Assembly: GCA_963681505.1 (NCBI GenBank)
Contig: OY811972.1
Location: 2,082,163 to 2,146,162 of the forward strand
Direction: 5' to 3'
From: Eunapius fragilis
Taxonomy: Eukaryota > Porifera > Demospongiae > Spongillida > Spongillidae
Length of the DNA stretch: 64,000 bases
The position numbers and the translations under genes are program-made. The first letter of the stretch is position 1, and every line of letters begins with the position of its first letter. Positions 21,955-32,321 of this stretch are shown here, one piece after another. Below the pieces are notes generated by a model. It was not told the origin of the DNA. It saw nothing but the letters and a program-made list of their open reading frames with translations, and made no database searches.

Positions 21955-22240
21955 AACGATGAATTGTGTAGATTCACTGGAGGAAAGTTTAAACTGACAA
22001 GTGCGTACATGTATCATCTTCAGAGCAATGGTTTTGATGAGCGGTTCAAACAAACACTTCAGCATCAGTTACTGATTCAGAGCAAAAAAATTGGGATCAG
22101 TATCTCAATGCTAAACTTTTCTCATTTATCGCATTTCTATTCAAGATGAAACCTTTTTTGGTGTATGGCAGACATCCTGATTTACCAATTGAATTCAATA
22201 TGAGACCAAGCTCGTGCATATCGAGAATCTTATGACACAG
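21955..22240 (+). pseudogene. Ty3/Gypsy integrase fragment
   Basis: The plus-strand frame NELCRFTGGKFKLTSAYMYH followed by LQSNGFDERFKQTLQHQLL corresponds to the last part of a retrotransposon integrase core, where the catalytic Glu lies in the DERF segment. After a frameshift near 22,090 the text continues as NWDQYLNAKLFS, and further on as FLVYGRHPDLPIEFNM. The upstream catalytic Asp residues are missing. It is a short relic of an element different from those at 23.5 and 51 kb. Confidence 0.8.
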
Positions 22241-22316
22241 ACAGCAGTTTTGAAAGAAATTTTTTTAAAAGTTCCATTAAATACTTGTCATGCAGCAGGC
22301 AATGATTAATGTGCGA

Positions 22317-22443
22317 CAATAGACTCTACAAAATATTCAGCCCGAATATTTTGTAGAGTCTATTGTCTCACATATATCATAAGTATATACCTTATGCCTG
22401 CACTGAGTATTAGGAATACTCCGTGCAGGCATAAGGTATATAC
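22317..22443. repeat. Two adjacent perfect hairpins
   Basis: Hairpin 1: 22-bp arms at 22,317-22,338 and 22,344-22,365 (CAATAGACTCTACAAAATAT) with a 5-nt loop. Hairpin 2: 21-bp arms at 22,383-22,403 and 22,423-22,443 (GTATATACCTTATGCCTGCA) with a 19-nt loop that is itself partly symmetric. Both arm pairs are exact. They interrupt the downstream continuation of the Gypsy integrase relic. Confidence 0.85.
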
Positions 22444-22639
22444 TATGATGCAAAGTGGGAGCTGTTATGCTACTAAGAAATACCATGACACTAACCAAAA
22501 AGTGTTCCAAACTGGAGAGGACCTCATGAGGTTCTTTCAAAAGGAACATGGAGACCCTCACATGTGAAGAAATCTTACGAAGTTTTGGCTCAAAAGTTCA
22601 ATATATCATGGCTGACACTATACCATCAGAATGGTGGTT

Positions 22640-23540
22640 GAAAATGTGTGTATTTTGCATGTGCTTTCAAAATTTTTTTTACACAGCACCAAAAACTGAG
22701 TTGGACAAAGGTCAGCAATTTTAAGACAGATCCAAAGTGTCTGAAGATGCAAAAGATATCTTGCATGATAATAATAATTGGGGGCTTGTTTATTGCATAA
22801 ACGCATTTTACTCGTGTAATTACCTGACGATGCAGAGGGTAGTTGTTCACAACCAGTATTGGGGCCAGGTAATGTGTAAGTGAGTACATGTGCATGGGTA
22901 ACAGAAATAATCGCATGATTGAGTATTGCAGTTCCTGAAGATGCGCAGTTGATGATGAAATTTTGGTGCATGGAAGAGATGCATTGGGCAGTAACTACTA
23001 GAGCAGTGTCCTCGAAGAAGAGCTTTATTCTCCAAGCCTTATTCAGGTCTGGTGTTTACATAATGCATTATGAAGCCAAAGAAGACTTTAATTACGTGTA
23101 AGCCCTTAATCACAGTGATTGTAACAAAGCATAACGTTTAAATATATTTTACTATGAAACAGGATGCAGTCTTTGATATGCAAGACGGAGAGTTTGCGCT
23201 GAGCAAAGACATCAATGTGGCCTTATGGATAGACTACCGTCCTTCTATGGTGAGTATCTGTTAAAAGAAGTTGTTTAGTTTAGGTTAGGGCAGCGTTTAA
23301 ATGTGAATGCAAATACGCGCGCCCCATGCATACTATCAAACCGCAATGTAATTTGCAACATGCACCATCCATGAATATTTAAGCAGCTGAAATACACTTG
23401 TAGATCGCTCAAACAAAAGGACACCAGGAGCATGATACATGAACTCTGACATGGAGGGAACGGCTTCATGCAGTAACAACCGGGTCGATGGTACGCTTGA
23501 CCTCGTTATGACCGTGAGCGCAACTAAACCGTAATAGAAG
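22640..23540. other. Unassigned stretch with one exon-like block
   Basis: A plus-strand 87-bp block (23,163-23,249) is bounded by an AAACAG acceptor and a GTGAGT donor and is open (DAVFDMQDGEFALSKD...). A second open stretch with a GTAAGC donor lies just upstream (about 22,919-23,096), but the splice phases do not agree. No family is recognised. This may be an isolated relic. Confidence 0.3.
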
Positions 23541-23545
23541 AATAG

Positions 23546-24494
23546 TATATGGCAGTGGTCGGAAGAATGTAGTCAAGCCTTTTTAGCAGCCAAAGGCATA
23601 TTGACATCTTCGAAGGTTCTAGCACATTATAATCCAAAGTTGTCTTTGATATCTAGACTGGCTACAGATGCATCGAGTTATGGTGTAGGGGCGGTGTTAG
23701 GCCAGTCACGGACGTTGTTGGGTGCAGAACGTCGAAACTATGCACAGACAGAAAAGGAGGCCTTAGCTATCATCTTCGGGGTATAAAGACATGTACTTGT
23801 ATGCATGGACGAAAATTTCTTCTGTTAACGAATCACAACAAAGACTGGATTACCTGGATGGATTGTCCAGACTGCCTGCCGTTGTAATGTGTAGAACACG
23901 AAGAGGACGAAACAGAAGCAAGGCTATTCATCAAGGTGCAAATAGAAACTCTCCCTGTAACTGCAGGACAGTTGTAAAAAAGAAAGCCGACAAGACAGAG
24001 ATTTGAGCATGATTACCCTAAAAGGCTAGCCAGAAATAGTCTCAGCAGAGTTACAATCATATGAATTAAAGAAGACGGAGCTAACCATGAAAATCACACC
24101 TATAGCTGTGATGCGAGTCTTAATATCTGGTAATTTACAGGAGAAGTCCTATCGGAATGACATCATAACCATCCTGTCCAGAATGAAAGCCCTGGCGAGA
24201 AGTCATGTGTGGTGGTGGCCTAACATAGAACGGGACATTGAAGCATGTGTTAGGTCATGCGAATGTTGTCAGGCCATAAAGCAATCCATACCCCTGGCTC
24301 CAATACAACCTTGGACGTGGCCAAGTGAGACCATGGCAAAGAGTTCACGCGAACTTTGCGGGACCGGTAGGTGGGAAAATGCTTTGTGTGTTGATGGATG
24401 CTCACTCTATATGGCCAGAAGTGTACGAGATAATAAGTACAACAGCGCAAAAAGACGATCGAGATTCTTCGTCACATCTTTGCGTCCTAAATGA
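23546..24494 (+). pseudogene. Ty3/Gypsy RNase H and integrase fragments
   Basis: The first part reads QWSEECSQAFLAAKGILTSS and continues to VLAHYNPKLSL and ATDASSYGVGAVLGQ, ending YAQTEKEALAIIFGV. This is the end of a Gypsy RT and its RNase H-like region. After frameshifts near 23,790-24,000 a second open part (24,087-24,494) contains MKALARSHVWWWPNIERDIE and CVRSCECCQAIK, the zinc-binding H2C2-like N-terminus of integrase, then WTWP. The integrase core is lost. Plus strand, no LTRs seen; an old fragment. Confidence 0.85.
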
Positions 24495-25286
24495 TTAGCG
24501 GTAGCACTCTAAAGTTTGAAGGTTAGCGCGTTGTTTCTAGCGCGCCATATAACTACAGTTCTGTCAAGTGTAAGCAAACTGGCAAAGCACACGTCTTCAA
24601 AAGGTACGGCCCACCTAATCCGTTACGTTTACCGACATACCGCGAGTAGTCAGCAGTCTCCTCACGGTAGCGATGCCCCCGTCACGCGTAGCAGACAGCA
24701 GCCGTGTTGCAACCTGTGCGTATCAATACACGTTGACACAAAAATTCAACGGTCATTGCTCACCTGTCCCTATTAGTACCGTATTTCTAGTTATCGAGGC
24801 CGTGTATTATTCTTGCCAACCTACGTAATAGAAATCGGAACAAGGTTCCAATTTATTTAGATGTGGTATGATGAAGTCGGTAAAAAATTAGGCTCTGTAA
24901 ATTCCATCGATATCGCTAAGAGAACAGTTTTGCGTTTGTTCCGTGCCATAGCACTGCATAGGCCGATGCAGAGGGGCGCCCAAATCTGAACCTGCGGCAG
25001 CAGGTTCAATATAGGATTGATTGAGGGTTGATGAATGTCATTAATAAAACTTCACTAGCGTCTGGAGGAACAACGTTATCCTTACATGTCATATAGACAC
25101 ATATCAAGTTCTATTTAATAATGTATATAAAAGATTTTTATTAATAATTTTAGGCAAGTATAAATACTCTAACCTGCACTAAATACATTTGGTGTTCCTA
25201 TCGCAGTTTAGTTGTTACTTTGGCTAGTGAGTTGTTTTTCTAAAAATGCCTTTCGCGTACTGTAATCAAAAGAAGAGATCTAAGCA

Positions 25287-25440
25287 ATGAGCGGACCGGA
25301 ATACCTCCAAAAGCAAGATGAGAACAAAGGTAAAGCCCATGCGCTCTACAAGGCCGATCCCGAAAAGAAGAAGGCCTCTGTACGCGACAGCTGCAAGGCC
25401 GATCCCGAAAAGAAGAAGGCCTCTGTACCGATTGGCTAAA
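25287..25440 (+). pseudogene. Relic of a protein with (K)ADPEKKKASVRDS repeats
   Basis: A 50-codon plus-strand frame beginning MSGPEYLQ carries two copies of the unit KADPEKKKASV, the first followed by RDS. The two DNA copies are nearly identical over about 40 bp (AGGCCGATCCCGAAAAGAAG). Proteins with long arrays of this kind of unit are, to my recollection, common near mobile genes in sponge genomes; that is recollection, not a search. Two repeats only, then a stop: probably a broken copy. Confidence 0.45.
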
Positions 25441-25556
25441 TGTGCTTCCGAGAGGACGCGGTACCGCAGGGGTCACAGAACTACCACCACCACCCAAAGG
25501 TATGCTATGGCATGTTGTATTAACATTAAAAAAGCTGTGCATGCAACATTTGTAGA

Positions 25557-25637
25557 GCATAGTCGGGCGGTGTTTGGTCGGGCTTGTCACCCTACTACCT
25601 GACCAAACTCGGTAGTAGGGCCCGCCCGACTATGTAC
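25557..25637. repeat. Imperfect inverted repeat
   Basis: CATAGTCGGGCG, GGGCTTGTCACC and CTACTACC on the left pair with GGTAGTAGGGC and CGCCCGACTATG on the right. A hairpin-forming repeat of unknown origin. Confidence 0.6.
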
Positions 25638-26439
25638 AGCACGGATCTGCACAAAACCATTCACTTCACATGTAAAGCATGCATGGTGACTCAATAGTGT
25701 GTACAGTAGTAGTGTCTATTGTTTTAATCTGATGTATAAAAAGGCTTCCTTCCTTATTATACATTTCAATATTAATTGGTGCTTTGTCCATTGCATGTAC
25801 ACACCACCAGCACTAACAGCAGACTTTCTTGCCACCACATGCCGCCATATCATGATCCTGTACTGTTGCACATCAACTTGTTATAGCCACCATAAGGTAC
25901 TTCTACTCTCACATTTATGTAGTGAAAAAATCAGACCTTCTGCCCACACTCATAACGCTGCAGACCCTGTCCACAGATATAAACATATCCTCATCAATCT
26001 ACATGGTGCCATGTTATCCCAGATCTACATGCTGTCATGTAGTTCACTTCCTGAGTACTCACACTATCCATCTTTACTGCATGTAGGCTACACCTCCATG
26101 TTTAGATTGGAGCATTTTCAAATTTGACCAATAAAATTTTAGCACATGCAGTTAATATGATGGAATTGGACCAATAGAATTATAGCACTGTCTGCACACA
26201 TGTTAAGGCTTTGCAGGTATAAAAGTCAGTCATGCACCCGCTGAATTATAATGCACTTTGCAAAAAGAGGTAAAAATTTAATAATGCTCTATGTGGACTC
26301 ACGTGTAAACTTGCTTAAAAAAGAAAAAGGTTAAAAAAAAATTTAATCATACTCTCTGTCACGCACATGTAGATGGCAGCTGAAGACCTTCGTGGTTTTT
26401 TTTTAATAATGAGGGGTCGGAGGAGGAAGAGGATGACAT

Positions 26440-26770
26440 TCATCCTCCGACTTCACTCCTCTTCACCCCGTGAGAAGCCCCTCTGCCCCACCAGCCCCCA
26501 CCACCACCAGCAGCGCTGCCCCCGCCACCACCAGCAGCAGCTATGGACCCGCCACCACCAGTAGCAATACCCCCGCCGCCACCACCAGCTGCGCTGGAGC
26601 CAGTCCCCGAGCCACCACCACCAGCTGCGCTCCCGCCGGTACCACCGCCGCCTGTGCTCCCTCCCTGGCCTGCATGGCCACTGCCACCCTGGCTCAACCC
26701 AGCATGGCGGGGAGGCCGGGGAGGAGGACGTCCCCGCAGGAGACGAGGGCGCGGGCGAGGACAAATCGTT
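26440..26770. repeat. GC-rich CCACCA/CCGCCG low-complexity tract
   Basis: Short imperfect CCACCA, CCGCCG and CAGCAG repeats give long open frames in several frames of both strands (poly-Pro on plus, poly-Gly on minus). This is the expected artefact of low complexity, and I do not call a gene. It stands out sharply from the AT-rich surroundings. Confidence 0.65.
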
Positions 26771-26898
26771 ATAAATACTACTAATTCATTTGTTATTGCA
26801 TTAAGAGATAAAGGGAATCGCCCAAATTCTATATGCTCTTCCTACATTTCATTGACTACGATACTGCTATGACAGGGTGAAAAAAAACCTAGTATGAA

Positions 26899-27196
26899 AC
26901 AAGTAAATAAAAACATTCTCTAACGAGAGAGTTGTTGGTATATAGGATTGACTAATGGTGGTGTAAAAAGCACGGAAACAAGAGTGACAGAAATTTTACT
27001 GGAAAATTGAAATAGGCCTATATTTAGCACACTCACAATACAACAGCACATGCCTGAGTAATGGGCTAAATATAGGCCTATTTCAATTTTCCAGTAAAAT
27101 TTCTGTCACTCTTGTTTCCGTGTTTTTTACACCACCATTGGTCAATCCTATATACCAACAACTCTCTCGTTATAGAGAATGTTTTTATTTACTTGT
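26899..27196. mobile_element. Foldback element, ACAAGTAA family, copy 3
   Basis: The termini are ACAAGTAAATAAAAACATTC and GAATGTTTTTATTTACTTGT, an exact inverted pair. The arms include GAGAGAGTTGTTGGTATATA, GGTGGTGTAAAAAGC and a copy-specific core (GACAGAAATTTTACTGG and complement). The centre lies near 27,030-27,060. No ORF. Confidence 0.88.
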
Positions 27197-29616
27197 CATA
27201 ATCACAATTATATTCCACCATATATGGTGAAAATTAATTGTAATTTGACATTTGTGAATATGATTTGGGCTCCCCCTCTGGATCCGACTATGGCACTGTG
27301 CACTTTAAGAGAACAAAAATACTCATGCCCGTTGCTCGTACTCAGACCAATCCTAAAGTTCTCCGTAGCATAACTCAAGACAGATACGTTTGCAAGTGTA
27401 CCAATCGCTTCATGATGTGTCGCATGTTATCTTGAGGGGCGTGTTAGACCATAGATATTACGTATAATATCTATGGTTAGACGTCGAACTCATGGGACAA
27501 TTAACTGAGCCAGTAGTACCTTTTATGAGAATAGCCAGCTATTCTACGATAGCGTGCTAATTAACGTGTCGTGAGCGTGATTCAAAAGTCTTTATTCGTT
27601 GTGGAACGGAGGCAGAGATATCATCTCTGCCGGAGGTAAGATCATTTGAGCTGCTTTGACCGTTTCAGGGTACATACAGCTGCAAGTCTACATGTTCGAC
27701 CCGACATTACTAAGCAAAGAAGAAAATGTAGTGGAGCACTGATATATAGGATAATTCTGAAAGGAAGGCCTCCTGACGAAACTCCAAGTTATTATTTTTA
27801 ACACCCATTACATGAGAAACGGGTCGGGTACTCGTTTGTTGGAAACAGCCAAAATGAAAACAAAATGACAAAGTAATTGCATATTTTGATAGTCCAATCA
27901 CTGCTGCGATGTACTCTGATATTTTTATAGATTTGGATCATTAGAGCTATTCTGTGACTATAATGATATCATATCAATTCGTGGTTTATCAGTAGTTTAA
28001 GGCTAAACGTACAGACTTTATTCTAGGCAGTTCTCGCGCAAAATTTTAATCTGAATGTAGATCGTTTTACTATACAATCATTTAAGTTACGAAACGCAAT
28101 CAAAATAATATGCCGAAATCAAGGTATAGCAATTTTTAGTTGCTGAAGAGCTGTAATTTATTCATTTTGTTTTTGCGGTTGACGTTTTGGAGGTGAGTCC
28201 GATATGGTGGAAAGTTCACAACTTTGTTCTCCTAAAAAGGCTGCATGTGGATGATGCAATTCTGGCATCTGCAGTGTCCTAAACTTTTAGGTCGTCCACG
28301 GAAGAATAGTGAGATTGATCCTACAATGCCGCAACGGTTATACATTTATGCGATGTACGCGCGTGGTACCCGAAAAATAGCTTTCAGCTAATCAGATTGG
28401 AATTGTAGTAATATCAATAATCTTCTGGAGCAACATGCAGGGAAGACATTATTTAGCAATATTCAGTAAATCTGATTGGGCTATGGATCCTTGTTTTTTA
28501 GAGCCTCTACATTCGTGTTTCTCTATATACGTAACAATAAACACTCATAAAATGATGGTGGCAGAACTCAGATTATTTTTTCACTAATTTTTGTGCCGCG
28601 ACTAATAACTCTTGGTGACACTTCAAGAGACCTCTATGAAGGTAAGCTGCATCTACCCTAGTTTGAAAGAGCAAGATCTGATCTTATTTTTCCAGTTGCT
28701 GCATGGTGCTAGTAAGGCAATGAAGTGGACGCTCTATATCCTATTGCATTGAAGACCCATTTGAACAATTGCGTGAATAGAAAAAGGCACGATATTATCA
28801 GCAAATAAATGTGGGCCCAAAAACATCCACCCCTGCATGCCCGTTTTTTGATGCCTGATTTGAAGGTAGTTGGGCGTATGGACATTTGTTGCTATCAGAG
28901 GTCCCTGTTGTTGAGTGGTATATATTTCAGAGGCATATAGCTATGTGGTGAGCAAACAGTGAAAAGGTCTACACTACAAACTCGCCATTATCAGGAACTA
29001 CGATAGTAGTTCCTATATAGGAATTGACCCGGGTCGTGAAATCATTAAAAAACGCGACCCGCGTATAACTCGCGTACCGAGAAACGGATAGTGTTGCTCT
29101 TTGTAGCTATCGAACCAGAGGGCAAAGACGGTCATTTTAATGTTTTATTCCAGTCTTCAAACTGTTTGCTTTAAGAGAACAAAAAAGCTCGTGTTTTTCA
29201 TCGTCCCCAGGCCAATTCTTCTCCGTCGTCGTCGTCTAATTCTCGCGCGACTACAACTCGGGATAGAAATGGTTTTAAAGAGCGCAAGTTATACCAATCG
29301 CTTTAGAATCTCCTAGAAGGACATCTTCAGGTATTAGATATATGAATACAGCATAAAACTGATATACGTAATCATTACGTAATGCGTAGTGTAAAATAGA
29401 AGCGTTCCCATGGCGACATTTACGTATATTTAGAATTGTGCAAACAAAAGAGGAGAGCTGAACAACGAAACGACGAGTTAGAATTCTCCCGCGTTCCTTA
29501 CAGTGATCCCGAACAAAAGCGGGCGTCTGCTCTTGACGGTAATTGAAGCGGGGGTGGGGGGGTGGGCAACTTGCCATATTAATAATCGATAAAAAATGAT
29601 AATAAAAAAAGAGGAA
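27197..29616. other. Region without recognisable gene
   Basis: AT-rich DNA with a 12-bp-arm hairpin at 27,452-27,479 (CCATAGATATTA), a small palindrome GGCAGAGATATCATCTCTGCC near 27,610, and another near 28,993-29,016. No domain-bearing frame was found. Confidence 0.45.
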
Positions 29617-30087
29617 ACAAGTAAAGAAAAACATTCTCTAACGAGAAAGGTGGTGGGATATAGGAATTGGAGGCAACGGTGGTGTAAAAAAGAAGGGAAC
29701 AAGGTTATGAGAAAAGGGTAAATGAGACAAAAATCCTATACATGTACTTAGCACGTGTACAGTGTAACTGTAAACAGAACCAAAAGTGTGAAGAAAAACC
29801 AAAAGTGTGAAGTCCACGAACAGGATGGCGATGGATCCACTGGGGTTAGCTAGCATGCACTCAGCGAGCAGTGATTATTAAGAATAATTACAGATATACG
29901 GCACACGGATAAATGCACATCATAAAGTTAGTCTGGTTTATACTCCACAAAAAGAAGTGCTAAACATAGGATTTTTGTCTCATTACCCTTTTCTCAAAAC
30001 CTTGTTCCCTTCCTTTTTACACCACCATTGCCTCCAATTCCTTTATCCCACCAACTTTCTCGTTAGAGAATGTTTCTCTTTACTTGT
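29617..30087. mobile_element. Foldback element, ACAAGTAA family, copy 4
   Basis: It has the same termini (ACAAGTAAAGAAAAACATTC / GAATGTTTCTCTTTACTTGT). The inner arms are TATGAGAAAAGGGTAAATGAG and complement, ending near GGATTTTTGTCTCATTACCC, with a longer unpaired centre (about 29,740-29,960) than the other copies. It lies immediately downstream of the 3' end of receptor copy 2. Confidence 0.87.
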
Positions 30088-30233
30088 ATACTAAACGTTA
30101 CTTCGTATCTTGCTGCATTCATACACAACTATGCATACACAATGCAGTTCAAATAGCTAGCAAACTAATGAATTGGACTGCACACACATGTCTCAACGTA
30201 CACTTATATCTTGCACCACTAACTGCCTTTAAG

Positions 30234-30423
30234 TTACATTCCTTGTGTTTGTTCATATATATTTGCATCTTCAAGAGTAGCTATGTTAAGCTGCTCATAA
30301 ACTGTTTTTCCTGCATCCTCCAGTTGCACCTTCACATGGTCTGCACGTGACTCATATACCACAGAGGGAACTTGGCTTTGATCAACGTTGGGTCCTTTGG
30401 CAGCCATCTTCCTCCTCATGATC
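30234..30423 (-). pseudogene. Receptor copy 2: cytoplasmic tail exon
   Basis: The acceptor and reading frame are the same as copy 1. The tail runs IMRRKMAAKGPNVDQSQ, VPSVVYES, KTVYEQLNIATLEDANIY and ends EQTQGM-stop. TVYEQL is an ITIM-like motif. The exon itself is intact, but the gene it belongs to is broken by an internal inversion, so it is listed as part of a pseudogene. The intron up to 31,332 is homologous to copy 1 (without the TTAA element). Confidence 0.8.
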
Positions 30424-31332
30424 CTGTGTAAGTGTGCAAGCCGGTGAACTACTGTTTTGAGGAATTAGTAACATACACTTGTGCAGTCCCCCATCCTGTT
30501 AAACAAATTGGAGATGGGGTGGGGGGGGGGAGTAAACATGAGTGGATATGTCCCTAATCTGGAGCAGCTGTCTGAATGTGCCCAATGCCAATGCATGCAC
30601 CTGGCATTTCAACAGAAGTCTAGTCAAGAAGCTATATGACATTATCTCAATGACCACAGTGGATGGACTCAAATTCGTATAGCAAAACATGTTCATGCAA
30701 CTGCCATTGACCTATTCTAACACTCTTTGTTGTGTCTAGAATGGTCAGCTATGGTGTTCTTTTAATGTGTTGCTCACATGGTTTGTAGCTGTGGTTTTTT
30801 GCTATGTGTTCTCCAGCATATGTGGAGTGGCATGGCCATATATGGTGTTGGTATATTCATCTATCAGCGTAAAGATAGCATTGATGACTGGATGCATGGC
30901 AACTTCCTAAAATGCCTTGAAACTATTTGTATTATACACATGCAACATGGCACACGAACACTGACAGAGCTCTAAATCTGGCAGCCATTTATATGGCAAG
31001 ATTAATTCTATTTCTGTGATCCCCAGCAAGGGCCCAACTTCCCCCTGGTATTGGCACTTGAATACAAGCAATGCCACCCAAAAAATCATGACCATAAATG
31101 ATACCGGCTAACTCAAAGGGCCTAGGGAATCCTGCTGAAATTCTCCAGTGGTTCCCATGTGTGGGGCTACTGTAACAATAACTGAACTGATAGTTATTGT
31201 GCATTTACAATTCAGTAAAATGCATAGAATCCTGACAACGCATCAAAACTATTAAATTCGAAGGACTTTAGCACAATGTTAGCAGTACAGTGTGATATAC
31301 CATTAAAAATTTTCACCAAAGGAATAACTTAC

Positions 31333-31530
31333 ATGTACGCTGCAATGGCAACCAGAATAGCTGACAGTACACCAATGGATAGCCCTCCAATAAAGGCACC
31401 AGTAAGTGGTCCTGCCTGACTGCTGACTGCTTGTGGAGCACTCATAACTGGATACACCTTGAATGTATGACCATTAGCAGTGAGAGTTGGGGAGCCCTGC
31501 ACCAGTAACCATGCAACCAGTTGTGCTGCT
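31333..31530 (-). pseudogene. Receptor copy 2: TM exon, downstream half only
   Basis: Homologous to 1,797-1,994 of copy 1 (LVAWLLVQGSPTLTANGHTF, then AFIGGLSIGVLSAILVAIAA) with a good GTAAGT donor. At 31,530/31,531 the homology stops abruptly inside the exon and continues in inverted orientation with Ig sequence, marking one inversion breakpoint. Confidence 0.85.
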
Positions 31531-31597
31531 TGGACATTACTACTGTGTTGTGAACAGTGGGATATCCACACTTGGAGTTGGAAAGGCAGACATTAGT

Positions 31598-32280
31598 ATA
31601 CAGGGGCGGCGGAAGCTTATCATATTTGGGGGGTGGGGGGTAAGCTTAACAAACGATAATTATATTCATAACTACATGAATTTCGTTACAAGGCACCAGT
31701 AAACTACAGTACCCAGTATCTTGTGCGTTCGTCGTTAGTAGTGGAGAATTCAACAGGAACATCAGTGGCGTTAGTGTCCAATGTACCGGGACCTCCTCCC
31801 GGGGGTACATTTGCCTACCGCGGTGCTTAGAAAATAAATTTATTCACGTTCGGCCAGTTTAACATTTGACAGTGCATGCTCGTTGTACAGGTCCTTTAGA
31901 GCTTGGCCCGAAATTGCCAAGGTATAATTCTTTTTATTTGGTCCCAAGCTAGAGTTTCAAAGTGAAACTATTAGATCGCGATATGCGTGGTTGCTATATG
32001 TAATCTTCTGTACCGCGTACCGCGATCGAATAGCTTCCCTTTGACGATCTGGATTGGGTCTGCTTGGGACCAGAGAAAAAGAATTAGAGCCTGGGAATTT
32101 GGGCCAAGTTCTAAATGACTAGCATGCATGTTAAACTGGCAGAACGTGAATAATTGTACACAGCGTTAGACAAATGTACCCCCGGGAGGAGGACGCCAGG
32201 TATATTGGACTTACTAATAGAGTACATGTACTTATATCATCGTCCGATTGATCGCTAAATTTGAGGGGCTGAGCCCTCCA

Positions 32281-32313
<33 letters not shown>

Positions 32314-32321
32314 CCGCCCCT
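31598..32321. mobile_element. TIR element in copy 2 (CAGGGGCGGCGG ends) with nested foldback
   Basis: The ends CAGGGGCGGCGG and CCGCCGCCCCTG are exact inverted repeats, and a long poly-C run (about 32,284-32,312) sits beside the right end. The insertion splits the first-Ig donor region: copy 1 reads AGTGTACAAAG uninterrupted, while here AGTATA and GTGTGCAAAG flank the element, suggesting a diverged 5-6 bp target duplication. Inside, 31,777-32,209 is a second inverted-repeat element with ends TGTCCAAT and ATTGGAC and inner GGGGGTACATTTG / CAAATGTACCCCC. The CAGGGGCGG start is common in hAT elements; the assignment is tentative. Confidence 0.75.

Larger units (their letters stand above)
24500..26440. 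other. Gene-poor stretch with small repeats
   Basis: Apart from a short repeat-protein relic (25,287-25,440) and an inverted repeat (25,557-25,637), I see no supported gene. Open frames around 25,700-26,130 are long by chance composition only, with no domain. Confidence 0.4.

Noticed and set aside
26453-26872. Proline-rich or glycine-rich protein genes
   Set aside because: Overlapping open frames on both strands come from CCACCA/CCGCCG low complexity; no splice or domain support.
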